From assembly GCA_036250225.1 (NCBI GenBank), contig JAPZLL010000005.1:1178001-1242000 (forward strand): 64,000 nucleotides of DNA, read 5' to 3'. Source of the DNA: Cercophora sp. LCS_1 (Eukaryota; Ascomycota; Sordariomycetes; Sordariales; Lasiosphaeriaceae). This document shows positions 23,101 through 33,841 of the stretch, piece after piece; position 1 is the first letter of the stretch; each line of letters starts with the position of its first letter. The notes under the pieces were generated by a model that saw only the letters and a list, made by a program, of their open reading frames with translations, did not search any database and was not told where the DNA came from. Made by a program: the position numbers and the translations under genes.

Positions 23101-23176
23101 CAACTTCCAAGTCCACCACAAATACTAACAAGGTGAAGGCCGCGATCAGGCCTTGGGTGGCACCCTCGACGGGCAT
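17176..23176 (-). CDS. Giant seven-membrane-segment protein with a disordered, LW-repeat tail (function unknown)
   Basis: Three exons on the minus strand (23176-23130, 23085-22388, 22343-17176) give 1970 residues. Both introns are 44 bases with GCTAAC branch points. The start has a strong Kozak context (GCCACCATG). Residues 1-270 hold about seven hydrophobic helices, e.g. LVLVLFLFSAALWAQIDF, VAVVVIVLDVVILLALTI and KLILLGVAIWTAVCYL; the last one spans the second splice junction. The remaining 1700 residues are mostly low complexity: Pro/Ser-rich, one acidic run (DDYDDDDEDNSEGGEE), coiled-coil-like parts, and at least eight short motifs of the form [GSL]LW followed by K, R, A, V, T or S. Near the C-terminus are two tandem copies of an A-T-x-x-[DE]-W-x-A-A-L unit. 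The layout suggests a receptor- or scaffold-like membrane protein with a large cytoplasmic tail; no enzyme domain is visible. Confidence 0.75.
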
Positions 23177-23381
23177 GGTGGCGGTCGGTCGCAAAGGATG
23201 GCGGGCGGGAAAGAAAGAAAGGCCCAGTCAATGGGTGATGGCATCAAAGGTATTAAAATATCAAAGGGAACGTATCATAGTGAAGGTATTCGCATCACGT
23301 CGTTGACATCAACAGAGAGACATGGACATGTCATCGAGCACACGCCATGCCTCGCCAACTGACAGTGTTTGTTGAGTGAGC

Positions 23382-23407
23382 GTGTGTGTGTGTGTGTGTG
23401 TGCGTGT
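23382..23407 (+). repeat. (GT)n microsatellite
   Basis: Thirteen GT units, the eleventh changed to GC, in the upstream region of the large membrane protein gene. Confidence 0.9.
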
Positions 23408-24244
23408 AAGGGAGAGAGCCCAAGGGACTTGGGGATGGAGTTTCTCAACCAGCAGCTCGAAACTGCGACGACCAACCGGATCGATCGCCTATGGGTTCGG
23501 CGGAGAAAGGGGCTCTCGTGAGCGTACAGGGTCGCCAAGATTCTGGATTGTCGCGTAAGCACAGGTAGGAATCGGTCTGCACGACTCCCGCAACCCATCC
23601 GGCAGCGCCATGTCTGTGGGGAGGGGAAGATGGAGGGATGCTCCCAGATGTGCCTGGCCCGTGTAAGCGGGCTGCGAGTCGCTGCGTGGAGTGGAGGACG
23701 GGCGTCAAACAAGCGAGGTGCAGGGTATCGTTCGAGATGAGTTCATGCCGTTGCCAAGGCAGACGCTGTCATTGGGTGGGCGGCGAGGCTGGCCAGACCA
23801 AGCTCTTGGAGGTTGCGTCGGACCCCAGTCGATGGTGTTTCACTCGTGTTACATCTCGCATGCGCTTGCAGAAAGCGCCGGCTTTGGCCCCCATTCGAAG
23901 GGCTTGACCTCAATTGACTTTTTTTCAACCTTGACCAAAGTCTATCGTCGAGGGGAGGATCATCGTCTCTACAGTACGGGTGAGGTTCGGAGTGCCCGTT
24001 GACGGATCAAACGGCAAGCTCGCCATAATTCACTTGAACCCGAGCGACAAGGACCAGCGTGTCCCAAAGAAGATCGAAACGATTGCCATTGAAGCGACAA
24101 TCAATGTGACGATACGCAAACCGCCCCTAGCGCTTGCTTCCGTGGTTCGACTGGATCAATCTGGCGATGACAGAACTCGAGAGTCACTGGACTGATTCGT
24201 CGGTGGCAATCGAGCTTGGAGACCCATCCAGACTCCCAGACCTG

Positions 24245-24284
24245 AGCCTTGCAGGGCCTTGCAGAGCCTTGCAGAGCCTTGCAT
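24245..24284 (+). repeat. 10-base tandem repeat
   Basis: Four near-perfect copies of the unit RGCCTTGCAG (R is A or G). Confidence 0.85.
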
Positions 24285-25302
24285 GTGGGGTTGTCACAAC
24301 GTCAACTGTAAAAACAAAGAAAAGCCGTTGAATGAATGAATGTGCATGTATGTTTGATCTCGAGAAGGGATGACTTGCAGCAGAGTGCCCCTGATGGCGG
24401 GAGGCTGCCACGCATGTCGCGATTCTTTGCTGAAGAACGATATTTTTGGCGCCCCCAGGTTTCTGCGCGACATCTTGGGCACATCTCAATTCGTGCTGGT
24501 ATGACGCCAAGCATCCCTGAAAGCCCCTGACGCCAGTCTTCTTTTGAGCGCTTAACCCTAACCCTCAAGCCCACCCCTCCCAACCGAAGGAACTTGGGAA
24601 GGAGCTGGGGACAGACGATTTCGACACCAGGAGCAAACATCCAGAAAATCGAAGATGAGAGCTCATACCTAGTCCCCTAGTGTCCCGCTTTCACAAATGA
24701 GGCCATGGATCCAAAACGCCATCCGCTTCAACACCAACAGCCGAGAGAATAGTCACGAGATGAAATCAGCCGCAGGCTCGAGTTCGATCTGCGGTCAGCT
24801 CTTTCAGCCGACATCAGCTCGGAACAAGCAGCAACCGCAGCAAGTCTTGACGACGCGAGCCACGCGATATGTGTCCAAAAGCTATCTGACCCGTTCGCCC
24901 GGGGCAGGCCAACGATAGCCAATATATATGTAATCGCAAGCAGTAGCGCCAAGTAGCACGACGCCGGAAATGTGGACTAAAAGGCGCAGCGCGCCGGCCG
25001 TGGGTATCCGGGCAGATACCGGGGCGCACGGCCCAATCAAGCAGCTCCGCATCCCGACAATGCGGGGCCGGGTCCGTTGCTGTCGTGATCGGATCGCAGG
25101 TCGCGATCTGTGAGATGTGGTGTTCGTGAGTCACAGAAACTCGCAATCTTCTCCTTTAAAGAAGCTTTCGTGACGAAAAGTCTCCGTCTTCCCCGCCATT
25201 TCTCCTTCTCCCATTTCCCTCGACTAAACTTCATCTCTGCAAACACTCTGTCGGCATCACATAAACCATTCAGTGACACATCTACTTGCAAACTCAGTCA
25301 CA

Positions 25303-26290
25303 ATGGGTCGTCTGGATCTCGAGTATCCGAAGGAGTCCTTCAGCACAGTCAACCGCTACGGCAACCGGGGTGTGTTGTCTTGCTAGCCCACGACAGTGTG
25401 TCCAATGACCAACAGTTCTGACACTGTATCAGGCCGCTACAACCTCAAGACCATCCATGAAATCGTCAATACATGCCCCGTTCTGCATGTCTCCTTCAAC
25501 ACCCCCGACAGCCCTTTCCCAGCCACTCTTCCCATGCTTGGAAAGATGGGAAGCTTCAGTCGACCCAGCGCCGACCTCGGTGACGTGCTTGACCTCTATC
25601 TCCACGGGTCAGCCCTCTCCCCCCCTTTTTTTTTTCCTCGCTCTCCTAACACCCAGCCCAGCTACGTCTCTTCCCGAATGATCAACCTCGCCCGCAACTC
25701 CGAAGATGGAAAGGGCATTCCCATGACCATCGCCGCAACTCGTATGTCTAGTGATAGACACCCTCTGCCTCTCCGCAACACTAAAGTTCCCCCTAGATGT
25801 CGATGGCATGATCCTCTCTCTCACACCCAACACACACTCCTTCAACTACCGCAGCGCCATCCTCTTTGGCCGCGCAACAGTTGTGACCGACCTCCCAGAG
25901 AAGCTCTACGCAATGGAGGCCGTCGTCAACGGCGCTGTGCCGACTCGCTGGCAAAACTCCCGCAACCCCCCTAACAATGCCGAGATGCAAAGCACATCGG
26001 TTCTCCGCGTCCGTATCTCCCACGGCAGCGCAAAGATTCGCACCGGTGTTCCAATGGATAATCGTGAAGATATGGCAGACCTGGAGCTCCAGAAGCGTGT
26101 GTGGACTGGTGTCATCCCCATGTACCAGACTTTTGGCACGCCGATTCCAGGGCCATATAACCAAGTTGAGGTACCGGGATATCTTGCGGAGTACATCAAG
26201 GACACGAATGAAGAGAATGTTACGAACGCGACGACGGACGCGTTGAAAGAAGAAGTGAAGCCGAAGAAGTCGGATGATGCTGATGATTGA
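25303..26290 (+). CDS. Flavin-binding split-barrel protein, Nim/PNPOx-like (PF12900 type)
   Basis: Four exons (25303-25369, 25433-25607, 25662-25741, 25797-26290) encode 271 residues. The second intron contains a long C/T run and a CTAAC branch point. The fold resembles the pyridoxamine-phosphate-oxidase-like proteins annotated as nitroimidazole-resistance (Nim) family. It starts with NRYNLKTIHEIVNTCPVLHVSF-type sequence, then LYLHGYVSSRM, then THSFNYRSAILFGRA, the FMN-contacting barrel strands, and a C-terminal VWTGVIPMYQTFGTPIP block. The last 40 residues are charged (EEVKPKKSDDADD). Proteins of this type bind FMN or similar cofactors; the fungal substrate is unknown. The exon model is strongly supported by the reading frame across all junctions. 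Confidence 0.8.
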
Positions 26291-26506
26291 GGTGAAAAGT
26301 GGAGAGGCGGTGTTACTCGCCAGGCCTATAATTGGCGGGTGCAACGAAAGTGTCAAGGCCGCTTTGAGGCCGCAAGGGCAGCGTGCAATGGAGGCAGAAC
26401 AATTCTTTGTCCGAAAAATAGTGGTTGATCATCCCGTGATAGGCCTGCAAAACTGAAAGTTGAGACAACGAGAAATATACCCTGAACAAAACCCCCAGTT
26501 CTTGGG

Positions 26507-27100
26507 TCAAAGAAACGACTCCCGCGTGGGCGCCCAAAAAACATAACCGCTGGACTTGTCAACCCGGCACCACCTCTTTTGCTTCTTGTTGTATTCCCAG
26601 TCACCTAGATTCATCTCTTTGTTATCTTTTGAAAAGGGAGCAAGAAAGTCGGAAAAGGCGCTTGGATTCCCACTTTCACGGTATTTGTCTTCTGCTCGCC
26701 TTATCGCACCTGACCTCCTTTCCACAACGCCCTTGCGGCGCGAAGCTCTCGAAGGCGGACTTGAGAGGGTATTTTTCGACCCAGCGGCGTGCTCCCGGTT
26801 TTTGACGAGTTGTGGTCGCTGTGGCGATGTCTTCGGCCTGCTCTTTTGACGACCTGACGATTCAACGCCTATCGGAGCTTTGTTCCTCTCGCGAAGGTGA
26901 CGGCGATGGTTCGAAGGAGTGGTTTGAGGAGATATTTCAACACCCCGTCGTCTTCTCGTTTGAGATTCGGCCTGGCGGCTGACTCCATCCGCAAGCGCGT
27001 TGCGGGTTCGCGTCGAGACCGGTGCGTTTGATACGTTCGTTGTCTCCGCGGACTCTGGACGAATCGGTCGTTGCCGAGTATTTTCGTTCGCTTGGGCCAT
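26507..27100 (-). CDS. Basic protein with the A-x3-Y-x3-G-N partner motif (pair A, minus-strand member)
   Basis: An open frame of 197 codons from the ATG at 27100. I do not recognise a known family. The first 140 residues are strongly basic and low in complexity (many RR, SR and TR pairs), as in nucleic-acid-binding tails. The C-terminal 60 residues look folded: AEDKYRESGNPSAFSDFL followed by GDWEYNKKQKRW and SSGYVFWAP. The Y-x3-G-[DN] stretch resembles the C-termini of the proteins at 31742-32686 and 36689-37591. The open frame extends upstream to 27253 without a clear start, and a TAG just before the ATG could be a splice acceptor, so a 5' exon may be missing. It is the minus-strand member of the first divergent pair. 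Confidence 0.4.
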   Translation of the reverse strand: MAQANENTRQRPIRPESAETTNVSNAPVSTRTRNALADGVSRQAESQTRRRRGVEISPQTTPSNHRRHLRERNKAPIGVESSGRQKSRPKTSPQRPQLVKNREHAAGSKNTLSSPPSRASRRKGVVERRSGAIRRAEDKYRESGNPSAFSDFLAPFSKDNKEMNLGDWEYNKKQKRWCRVDKSSGYVFWAPTRESFL

Positions 27101-29146
27101 TCTAGGACCAAGAGAAGGGCACGACAGAAGATTCCCACGACGTATGTAGGTGGTACCCTTCTTTGATCGTAGGTAAGGTGTTAGTGAACATCTGGTGGGT
27201 AGTCCCGGCTTGAGAGGACAACAGGTGCGGCTTTTTCTAACTGGAAAACCCAAAGTAACCCGAAGAAACTGCTAGGAGGCACTGAAAGAGGTGTCGGTCA
27301 GTTGGATAGCGGCCACTTCAATCGCTTCAGGCCTTGGCAAGACACCAGCTGCAATGCAGGCAGATTTGGGCAAGAGGGGTTGGCTTTTGCACCCCCAAAA
27401 CCGCGAGATGGTGTGAACGCTAGAAATTGAGGATTATCGGCGCATCCCCAACAAAAAGAAAGGTATAAAAAGGCAATTGTGTCGGTTGGAGAGGAAAAGG
27501 CTCTAGTTCGCCGTACATCACGCGCGGCATCGATACTTAAGCTACGAAGAACATGTTAGCTGGGAGCGACCCAAGTTGAAACCCTCAAGAAACCACTGAA
27601 CTATGAAGGTGTGGAGCGATGCCCATGGATCCCAATCACGTCGGGCGACACGCCCCATTCAGGTGCTCGTTCCGATCTGGTCGCTGACCGGGCGCGCCGC
27701 GACTGACCGACAGGGTAAGTTGATGCTCGCTCAGACCGCCAATTGAACTTGATATATTACAGCCTCGAAGCAATCGGGTGTGCAAATATTGAGATGGATG
27801 GGAAGGCTCGAAGTATGCAACGGCGAGAAGCGGGGTGTCGGTCTTTGTTAGACGCTGAGGCGTCCAACCCATATCTCAATTAGGAAGCAGACACGGCTCG
27901 TGGACGCACACTATCCCCTCGAGCTGGAGGGGGCCAGATCAGCTTGACAGATAGAAATGAGAACTAATCACCCACCCCCGTATTTTCCTTCCCAAGAACT
28001 GCCTCGCCTTGTCCGCCACAGTGTGGTGAAAGATCAATCACCCTGCCCCGTGAGAGTCAAAGCAGAAGAAGTCTTGGAAGGAACCACCAGACTTGGGTAG
28101 GTAGGTAAGTGGGCATCCAGAATGCCCCGCAGCCTTCCTCCTTCCCGCGACAAATATCCCTCCTTCAAACCATCTAGGTTGTTTCGCTCCCAAAAGGGCA
28201 GGAACATGTCAGTAGGTCCCCCAGTCCCATAAACTGGGGCGGTTGAGGATGGTGAAGCCTCACGAAACGACCTAACCGCAGTATCCATCAAGTTTCTGCC
28301 TTTCCAACCGCCCATGCATCTTCAACTTCGAACTCATGTGGGTTTGTTGGTGAGGTGGTAAGTGGGCCGTTGTTGGGCACATGGCCCGGAGGAACCGAAG
28401 CTCCTCCACCGCCTGTCTATCCAGCGGGGCCTGTTTTCGGTCAGTAACTGGACTGTTACCGCTGCGCCTTGGGGAAGCAGACTTCGAATTCTACTTGCGT
28501 TATGTCGGATCCCTGTTTCGGCCATTCATTTGCTAGGTCCTCTAGAAAGACCCTAGCCTAGCAAAGGTTACTCGGGTGCTTCACTACCAGCACCTCAGGT
28601 CGCGCACCAGCAAAGATTCGCCTCGCCAGCAAAGATGACCGTCAGAGCCTAGTGTATTATCGAGTAAAACCCCATTATGCTTTAACAGTATAATCACTGC
28701 AAAATCATGACTCTTGTCCTCAAGCCCGCCCCACAACGCACTCTCCGGCTGCCCTGTGGCCGCTGGCTCCCTCAATCCCATAAAGCCTTCACCAACTGAC
28801 CTTGGGTGAGCAATATCGGCTCATGGAGGAAACACTAACATCCTACGATGCGGTGGCTTTGTCTTGAGCCCAGAGCCTGGTCTGCATGCGCGGCAGCTCT
28901 CCCGTTCGGAGCCTCGATACTCAGCAACGCATCCAACCAACGATAGTGGACAGCATACCAGCGACCAAAATACAGCTATAAGACCGAAGACCTTCCCGAA
29001 CGAGCGGAAGAACTTGTGTGTTCACGTCACCGAAACTGCGGCAAGGCTGGGGGCCGTGCAAGCTTTTACAGATGGATCACACTCGTCAACGACAAACGAC
29101 AACGCGATCAAGCAACCACATACGTTCGGGTTCCCGCCAACCAGCC
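27101..29146. other. Intergenic space of divergent pair A
   Basis: About 2 kb. It must hold the promoters, and possibly unrecognised first exons, of the two genes of pair A. A frame at 28034-28315 (minus) and a Ser/Pro/His-rich frame at 28864-29373 (plus) could be exons, but I cannot support their splicing. Confidence 0.4.
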
Positions 29147-29827
29147 ATGCACAATCTGCATCGCCAGCCGAGTCCTCGACTTGTCAGTTTTGGGACACAC
29201 CATACGCTTCACGAGCATCCACATCGATACCCCCACACCAGCACAGAATCACCACGACACTTCAACACCCCCCGGGCGTCGGACCCGAGTATAAGACGAC
29301 AAACTCTCCGCACCAGAAGAACAACCCGGAACATAATAGGCCAAAATACTCACCGAACACCAACATTGCCTGAAATTGGCCGACCAACAATCGGATCTCT
29401 CCCAGGCAGGCCTCGATGGCACCGCCAACCAGGACCCTACCAAGTCAACCCCGATGAAGGCGAATTCGAGCTTACGGTCGACATTATCACAAATTCGAGT
29501 CACACAAGCCGAATGCAAGCTGTAATCAGCAGTCGTTTCCCATATTCGGTAGTTTACGAGTCCGCGTTGCCGAGCCTCGGCCTGAGGCCCGTGACGCTTC
29601 CTCCGGGGCATCGTTGCCCACAGCATTTTTGTCCACTCGGTAGGATAAGGGCGCATCAATTTGTTGCGTTCGTCATTCAGCACTTGGGTTTCGGGATACA
29701 CTGTACCGCTGGTTATGTTTATGTTCTCGGCGGCGGCGCCCCTCGAGATGGGCCTCTCCTGTTTCTTGGCGAGCCATTCATTCAGCTTCTTCGGGGCCGC
29801 AGTGCGCGGTTGCCGGGTTTGTTGTGA
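29147..29827 (+). CDS. Retropepsin-like fold protein, non-canonical active site (pair A, plus-strand member)
   Basis: The open frame runs to TGA 29825-29827. ATG 29147 is the first Met in frame, but a 5' exon is possible. The first 100 residues are His/Arg/Thr-rich and unstructured. From FELTVDI onward the pattern fits a retroviral-type aspartic protease fold: a strand and loop MQAVISSRFPYSVV where DTG-x2-S would be, then LPSLGLRPV, the second strand PLGRIRAHQFVAFVIQHLG, and the closing strand-turn LLFLGEPFIQLL, which matches the usual ILGRDFI. The catalytic Asp is absent, so a protease activity is not expected. The fold is inferred by eye from strand pattern, not from a search. It is divergent to the gene at 26507-27100. 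Confidence 0.45.
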   Translation: MHNLHRQPSPRLVSFGTHHTLHEHPHRYPHTSTESPRHFNTPRASDPSIRRQTLRTRRTTRNIIGQNTHRTPTLPEIGRPTIGSLPGRPRWHRQPGPYQVNPDEGEFELTVDIITNSSHTSRMQAVISSRFPYSVVYESALPSLGLRPVTLPPGHRCPQHFCPLGRIRAHQFVAFVIQHLGFGIHCTAGYVYVLGGGAPRDGPLLFLGEPFIQLLRGRSARLPGLL

Positions 29828-31741
29828 CGTTTGGCCGCTTGTTTCGTTGTGTTCAGTTGTATGGTAAGTGATTACACCCCATCACACACTAGCACCCTAG
29901 GCTTCGTGGGCATAAGCGTCCGCTGTCAATGTGTGCCTCAGGAGCTACGACGTCAGGATAAAGCTCGCGGGCTAACGCTCCCAGTGACTTGAGCCGCAGC
30001 GGCAACGCCCGCAGCCGATCGACGATTTGCAGATTGCGACGCTAGGCTACCCTTGCCACTGATCGAGATCGAACCAGTCGGACCAAGGTGTGGGATCGGG
30101 GCGGGCGATGAGATACACCCCTCGCGAGTGGTTCGGTCGTTGCTACCTACCTACCTATCGGGAAGCTCGAACCGTACACCGCCCACTTCCATCATGCACC
30201 TTAGGTGCCTATAATGCGGGCGGTTGTGGGGAGAGCGCCAGGGATCACGGTTTTCGGAAAATCCACTTCGTTCGGCACGTTGTAAACCGTGGCCTGCGAC
30301 TCAGGCGTGTCTGGGGCTTAAGTGACTCCAATACGGAGCGAACAAGACCTCATTCGTGCTTGTCTGGTAGGGGTCACGGTGGGCAGGATTCGCGAGAAGT
30401 GGCGGCGAAAACCCTGGTTTGACCGACCCTAACCCTCTTTCACCCCGCTCGACTGGTCGTTCTAGCCAGCGTTTTTGCCCGCGTTTCCTACCAACTGCTC
30501 ATTTGCATGGAATCTCTTATGAAGTTGCGATCAGGCCTACCGGCGGGAAAGCGAACTCGGCGTATTTTACGATCAGGACAGAGGAAGGAGGGGCGTGCGT
30601 GGGCTGCGCCTTCAATTCTCACGACAGAATGGAGGAGAATGGACGAGGAGAGGGCACATGTCGGCTTTCACACGATCCGCCAGTTCCTGAGCTCGGGGTT
30701 ATCTGGAATTTACGTTAATATGGGTTGGTGGTCTGCTTTTGCAGTGGGCTGGGGGTTGTTGATCATTAGATAGCCGGCACGGTTCGGGGGGGGTATTTAT
30801 TTCCTGTATGTAGTTTCATTACATACTTGTGCTTTTCGGTGGGGTTATGACCGATTAGTTTTCTCTCTCCCCTTTTCTCTGTTTTTATATTTTTGTTTAA
30901 GTTTTAGCGTTTGGCCATTGGAGAGGAATTTTGCTTCCGAAAAGGCCAGAGGGCGCTGAGATTTTATGTATTGCTTTGCACACAGGAGTCCGATACCGTC
31001 CTTTTCACAGCACCGATAAAGCAGAGAGCCTCAAAAGGCATCGCGGACTGAGATGGAGCACAAAATGCATCGGATAAACTGCTTCCGTGGAGGCGCACTG
31101 GACTCCAGGGCGCGCCCGTGGGAACGTTATTTTTTGGCCTCCGCTTAAATATCGTAGGTACATTGGCATGGAAGGACAAAAAGCCGAGGACCGAGCAATT
31201 TAAAATGATACCATAGATGACTTTGATTCAATGCATTTGGAAGATATCACGGCGAAGATGCTACCCCGAAGATCGTGAGTCGGTCTTTTGTGTCCGGGCG
31301 CTTGTCAACACAAAAAATAGGGGTTGGCTCCACTTATACCAGTGGTAACCCCTGACCGCGGGGCACGCAACAACATCAACATCAGCAACACAGAGTCCTG
31401 GTCAACTGGCGCAAGCGAACGGAGCTGATATCATTGATAACCTGAAAACTTCTGCGACGACCCCAACGCGCATGGTGGACCAGCATGCGCAGCCCCTTTT
31501 TAGTCTACCAGGGCCTCTTAGGGAGAAATAATATCTTCATCGCCACATCCACAACAAGCATCACCGATGAATACAGGAAAGGTTGGAAGGGTGATGGGAG
31601 AAAACCATTCAACAAAGATTATCAAATAAAAGGGACGTGGAAAAGGCACATTCCACGGTCGGTGGAGGTTATCCTGGGGGTTCCTCCTGCCACAAGTCTC
31701 CAAGGCTAGAGAGACACAACTTAGCGTTGAAGGCTGAGCGA
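29828..31741. other. Intergenic region between pair A and pair B
   Basis: About 1.9 kb with no gene I can support. A small frame (30507-30773) ends in a hydrophobic stretch that might be a membrane segment, but it has no conserved feature. A short ACCCTAACCCT occurs near 30427. Confidence 0.4.
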
Positions 31742-32686
31742 TCAAAACCTGGGTAACCCGGAAGGGCTCCAAACATGGCTGTATCCCGCTGCAGTGTTGA
31801 GGACTGTAAAGTAAGCGTTCGTGTCTCCATTTCTTCTATACTGGGCTTCTGCAGCCCGCCAGCGTCGTCCGAGCCCCTGTTGGATGCACCTGGTCTGTGT
31901 TCGGTTACCGGAAAAAACCCCTCCGTACTCTGACTCGGAGTCAGAGTTGGCGGTGCAGCAGCTAGCAGTGTCCGCGATGAGTGAGTCTGGTGAGCCAGGT
32001 TGGTCAAAGACTTCGCTGGCGTCGGGGACTGGCGTGCCTCCGTAGGGTAAATGCTCAAAAGGCGGGTGTTCGAGAGGCGGTGGAGCCTTGGGTTGCGGAG
32101 GGGCTTGCGACAAGACGGCCTTGGGCAATTTTGGTGCTTCACGGGGAGGGAAGCCGTCCTGCGGAGCCTGAGAAACTGCATCATTGTTCGATTCCTGCTC
32201 TTCACCGTCCGAGCCAGTTCCGCCGGGGACGGGGCCTTGGAATAGTTCCAAGAGTCTAATCGCCCAGCCGAAGCCGCCGCTAAAGCAGATGTCGTTTGAG
32301 CCGTCATCCACAAGAACGTGGCGCGTTGAAAACTTTGGGCGCTCGGTGCCAGGGAACTTCCACTCGAGCTGGCAAAAGTATCCTCCAGACTTGGTCCATT
32401 CGATGAGCATGGCGAGGCTGAACCCGCTTCTCTGGGCCACAAACTGGGCGGAGACCGTGTGTATTCCTCCAGCGGGTATGGTATTGGCCTCGACACGTAC
32501 ATCTTGGGGAGGCGGTCGCGGAGCTTTAACACCATGGATGTACAGATTTTGTAATATAATCGCTCGTCCCTTGAGCTGCTGTTTCTCAGTACAAAGTAGG
32601 CTAGGTAACAAGGCTGAAATACTCACCCCGCCTGTCAGTGCATCAGCGGCAGCCGCGCTTTGAGGCGACTGCGCAAGCGGGTTCAT
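31742..32686 (-). CDS. Protein with LxWxF...TRH segment and A-x3-Y-x3-G-D motif (pair B, minus-strand member)
   Basis: Two exons (32686-32627 and 32575-31742) give 297 residues. The intron (51 bases, GTGAGT donor) is a multiple of three without stops, so an unspliced product of 314 residues is also open. A beta-rich part covers roughly residues 45-140: AQFVAQRSGFSLAML, then YFCQLEWKFPGT, KFSTRHVLVDDGS and DICFSGGFGWA. This order resembles the second half of a retropepsin fold. A Pro/Glu-rich linker follows (PPLEHPPFEHLP), and the tail has WRAAEAQYRRNGDTNAYFTVL. Both the LxWxF...TRH segment and the tail recur in the protein at 36689-37591. No known name can be given. Confidence 0.5.
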   Translation of the reverse strand: MNPLAQSPQSAAAADALTGGVSISALLPSLLCTEKQQLKGRAIILQNLYIHGVKAPRPPPQDVRVEANTIPAGGIHTVSAQFVAQRSGFSLAMLIEWTKSGGYFCQLEWKFPGTERPKFSTRHVLVDDGSNDICFSGGFGWAIRLLELFQGPVPGGTGSDGEEQESNNDAVSQAPQDGFPPREAPKLPKAVLSQAPPQPKAPPPLEHPPFEHLPYGGTPVPDASEVFDQPGSPDSLIADTASCCTANSDSESEYGGVFSGNRTQTRCIQQGLGRRWRAAEAQYRRNGDTNAYFTVLNTAAGYSHVWSPSGLPRF

Positions 32687-33841
32687 AATTTCGTGGCGAG
32701 AGGAGAAATCGAAGACGCGCTACACTTCATGCCCACGGAGCCAACTTTCTGAAAGTCTAGAGACAAAACAGTCAGAACAGGACGCCTTCCATCATTCATT
32801 ATATTGCCATTAGTGATGACATCAGCCTTGTCACTTTGACGCGAGGGGCGTCAAACTTGCACTTGTTGGGCAATCCGACGATATGGTGGTGAGTGCAGTC
32901 CAAATCGGGATAATGGAATTTCCACTTGGAAATCGCGGACTATTCCTAGTTGACGGTCCGCGTCCTGCCCACCGTTTCAACCGTCAGGCCAATGCGATGT
33001 CTGGGATGGAGTGTCTTGCATCGCATGAGGCGTATGAGGCGCCATCCAGGGGAGGCTTTAGGCCAATTGGAAGAGGGCCGGAATCCTTCGTCCAAAAGGC
33101 GGTCGGCGCGAGCTCCGGAAGTGCGCAATGACGTTCACCCAATATCACTGGTGTAAACTTTTGCGACTCGCTTTCGAATATTTGCTCTTACATTTCCCTT
33201 CCTCAGCTTTGAAGTTATGCCCAATTAACGCTGGTGGGCCAACTCCACCTCGGTCAGCCAGCATCGGAGCGACCAAGTTTGGGGAGGAACGACTGGCCAC
33301 ACAGCCCCGGACGACCTGCAGCTCCCGTCCTTCTTTTGCTGAGCTTGAAGGTGCACCCCACATCGCCCGCAAAAAGACAGGTCCCAGTTTGCCTTACTCT
33401 AGCGTCAACCGCACCAGTGTGCGATGGCATCTGGAGAGGTTTCCCACCCTCCCCTCTGTTATAATGGCTGCTTCTTGTAGCATTCCCCGCTCGCATATGC
33501 GGCTCTTATGTGCGAGAGATACTTGACCCATTCAGATCTGCGTCTCGTTTTTCTCCTTTGTGCATTTCCTCATATTCACCACATCCTTTCCCCGTGCCAT
33601 ATTGTCTCTAGGTCCGCCTTAGCTTCAACCTCATCGAGCTGTCTCCCTCACCCGGGGCTTGGTGCCCCGTTTCGCCTACAGTGGTGTCTCGCCGCTTCCA
33701 GAGGGCTTAGGTCCAAAACAGTACCCCTTCAAGAGAACGATGCCCCGTGATAACACCACGAGGGTAGTCTCTTCTGGTACCGGTCACGTTTAGCAGCCCC
33801 AATCTCGCTGTCAGACAAGGCTGGCTTCGAGCGGAACTGCC
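32687..33841. promoter_or_regulatory. Shared upstream region of divergent pair B
   Basis: The two starts of pair B are 1155 bases apart, so this segment contains both promoters. CT-rich stretches near 33550-33660 resemble a fungal leader. I found no supported gene. Confidence 0.4.

Larger units (their letters stand above)
23177..25302. other. Intergenic region with simple repeats
   Basis: About 2.1 kb upstream of two divergently transcribed genes. It contains a (GT)n run, a 10-base tandem repeat, and a short telomere-like TTAACCCTAACCCT (24552-24565). The part just before 25303 is CT-rich, as expected of a promoter and leader. No gene is supported. Confidence 0.5.

Noticed and set aside
24552..24565. 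Telomere-like TTAACCCTAACCCT
   Set aside because: Only about two repeat units, in ordinary intergenic sequence; not evidence of a telomere or a fusion point.
28034..28315. Minus-strand frame with FWERNNLDGLKEG, faintly like FWPHLEGLRC of the pair C partner
   Set aside because: The similarity is short and gapped, and no splice path joins it convincingly to the gene at 26507-27100.
30507..30773. 88-codon frame ending in a hydrophobic segment
   Set aside because: No homologous feature, no sign of conservation, and it overlaps another frame of similar length; too weak to call a gene.
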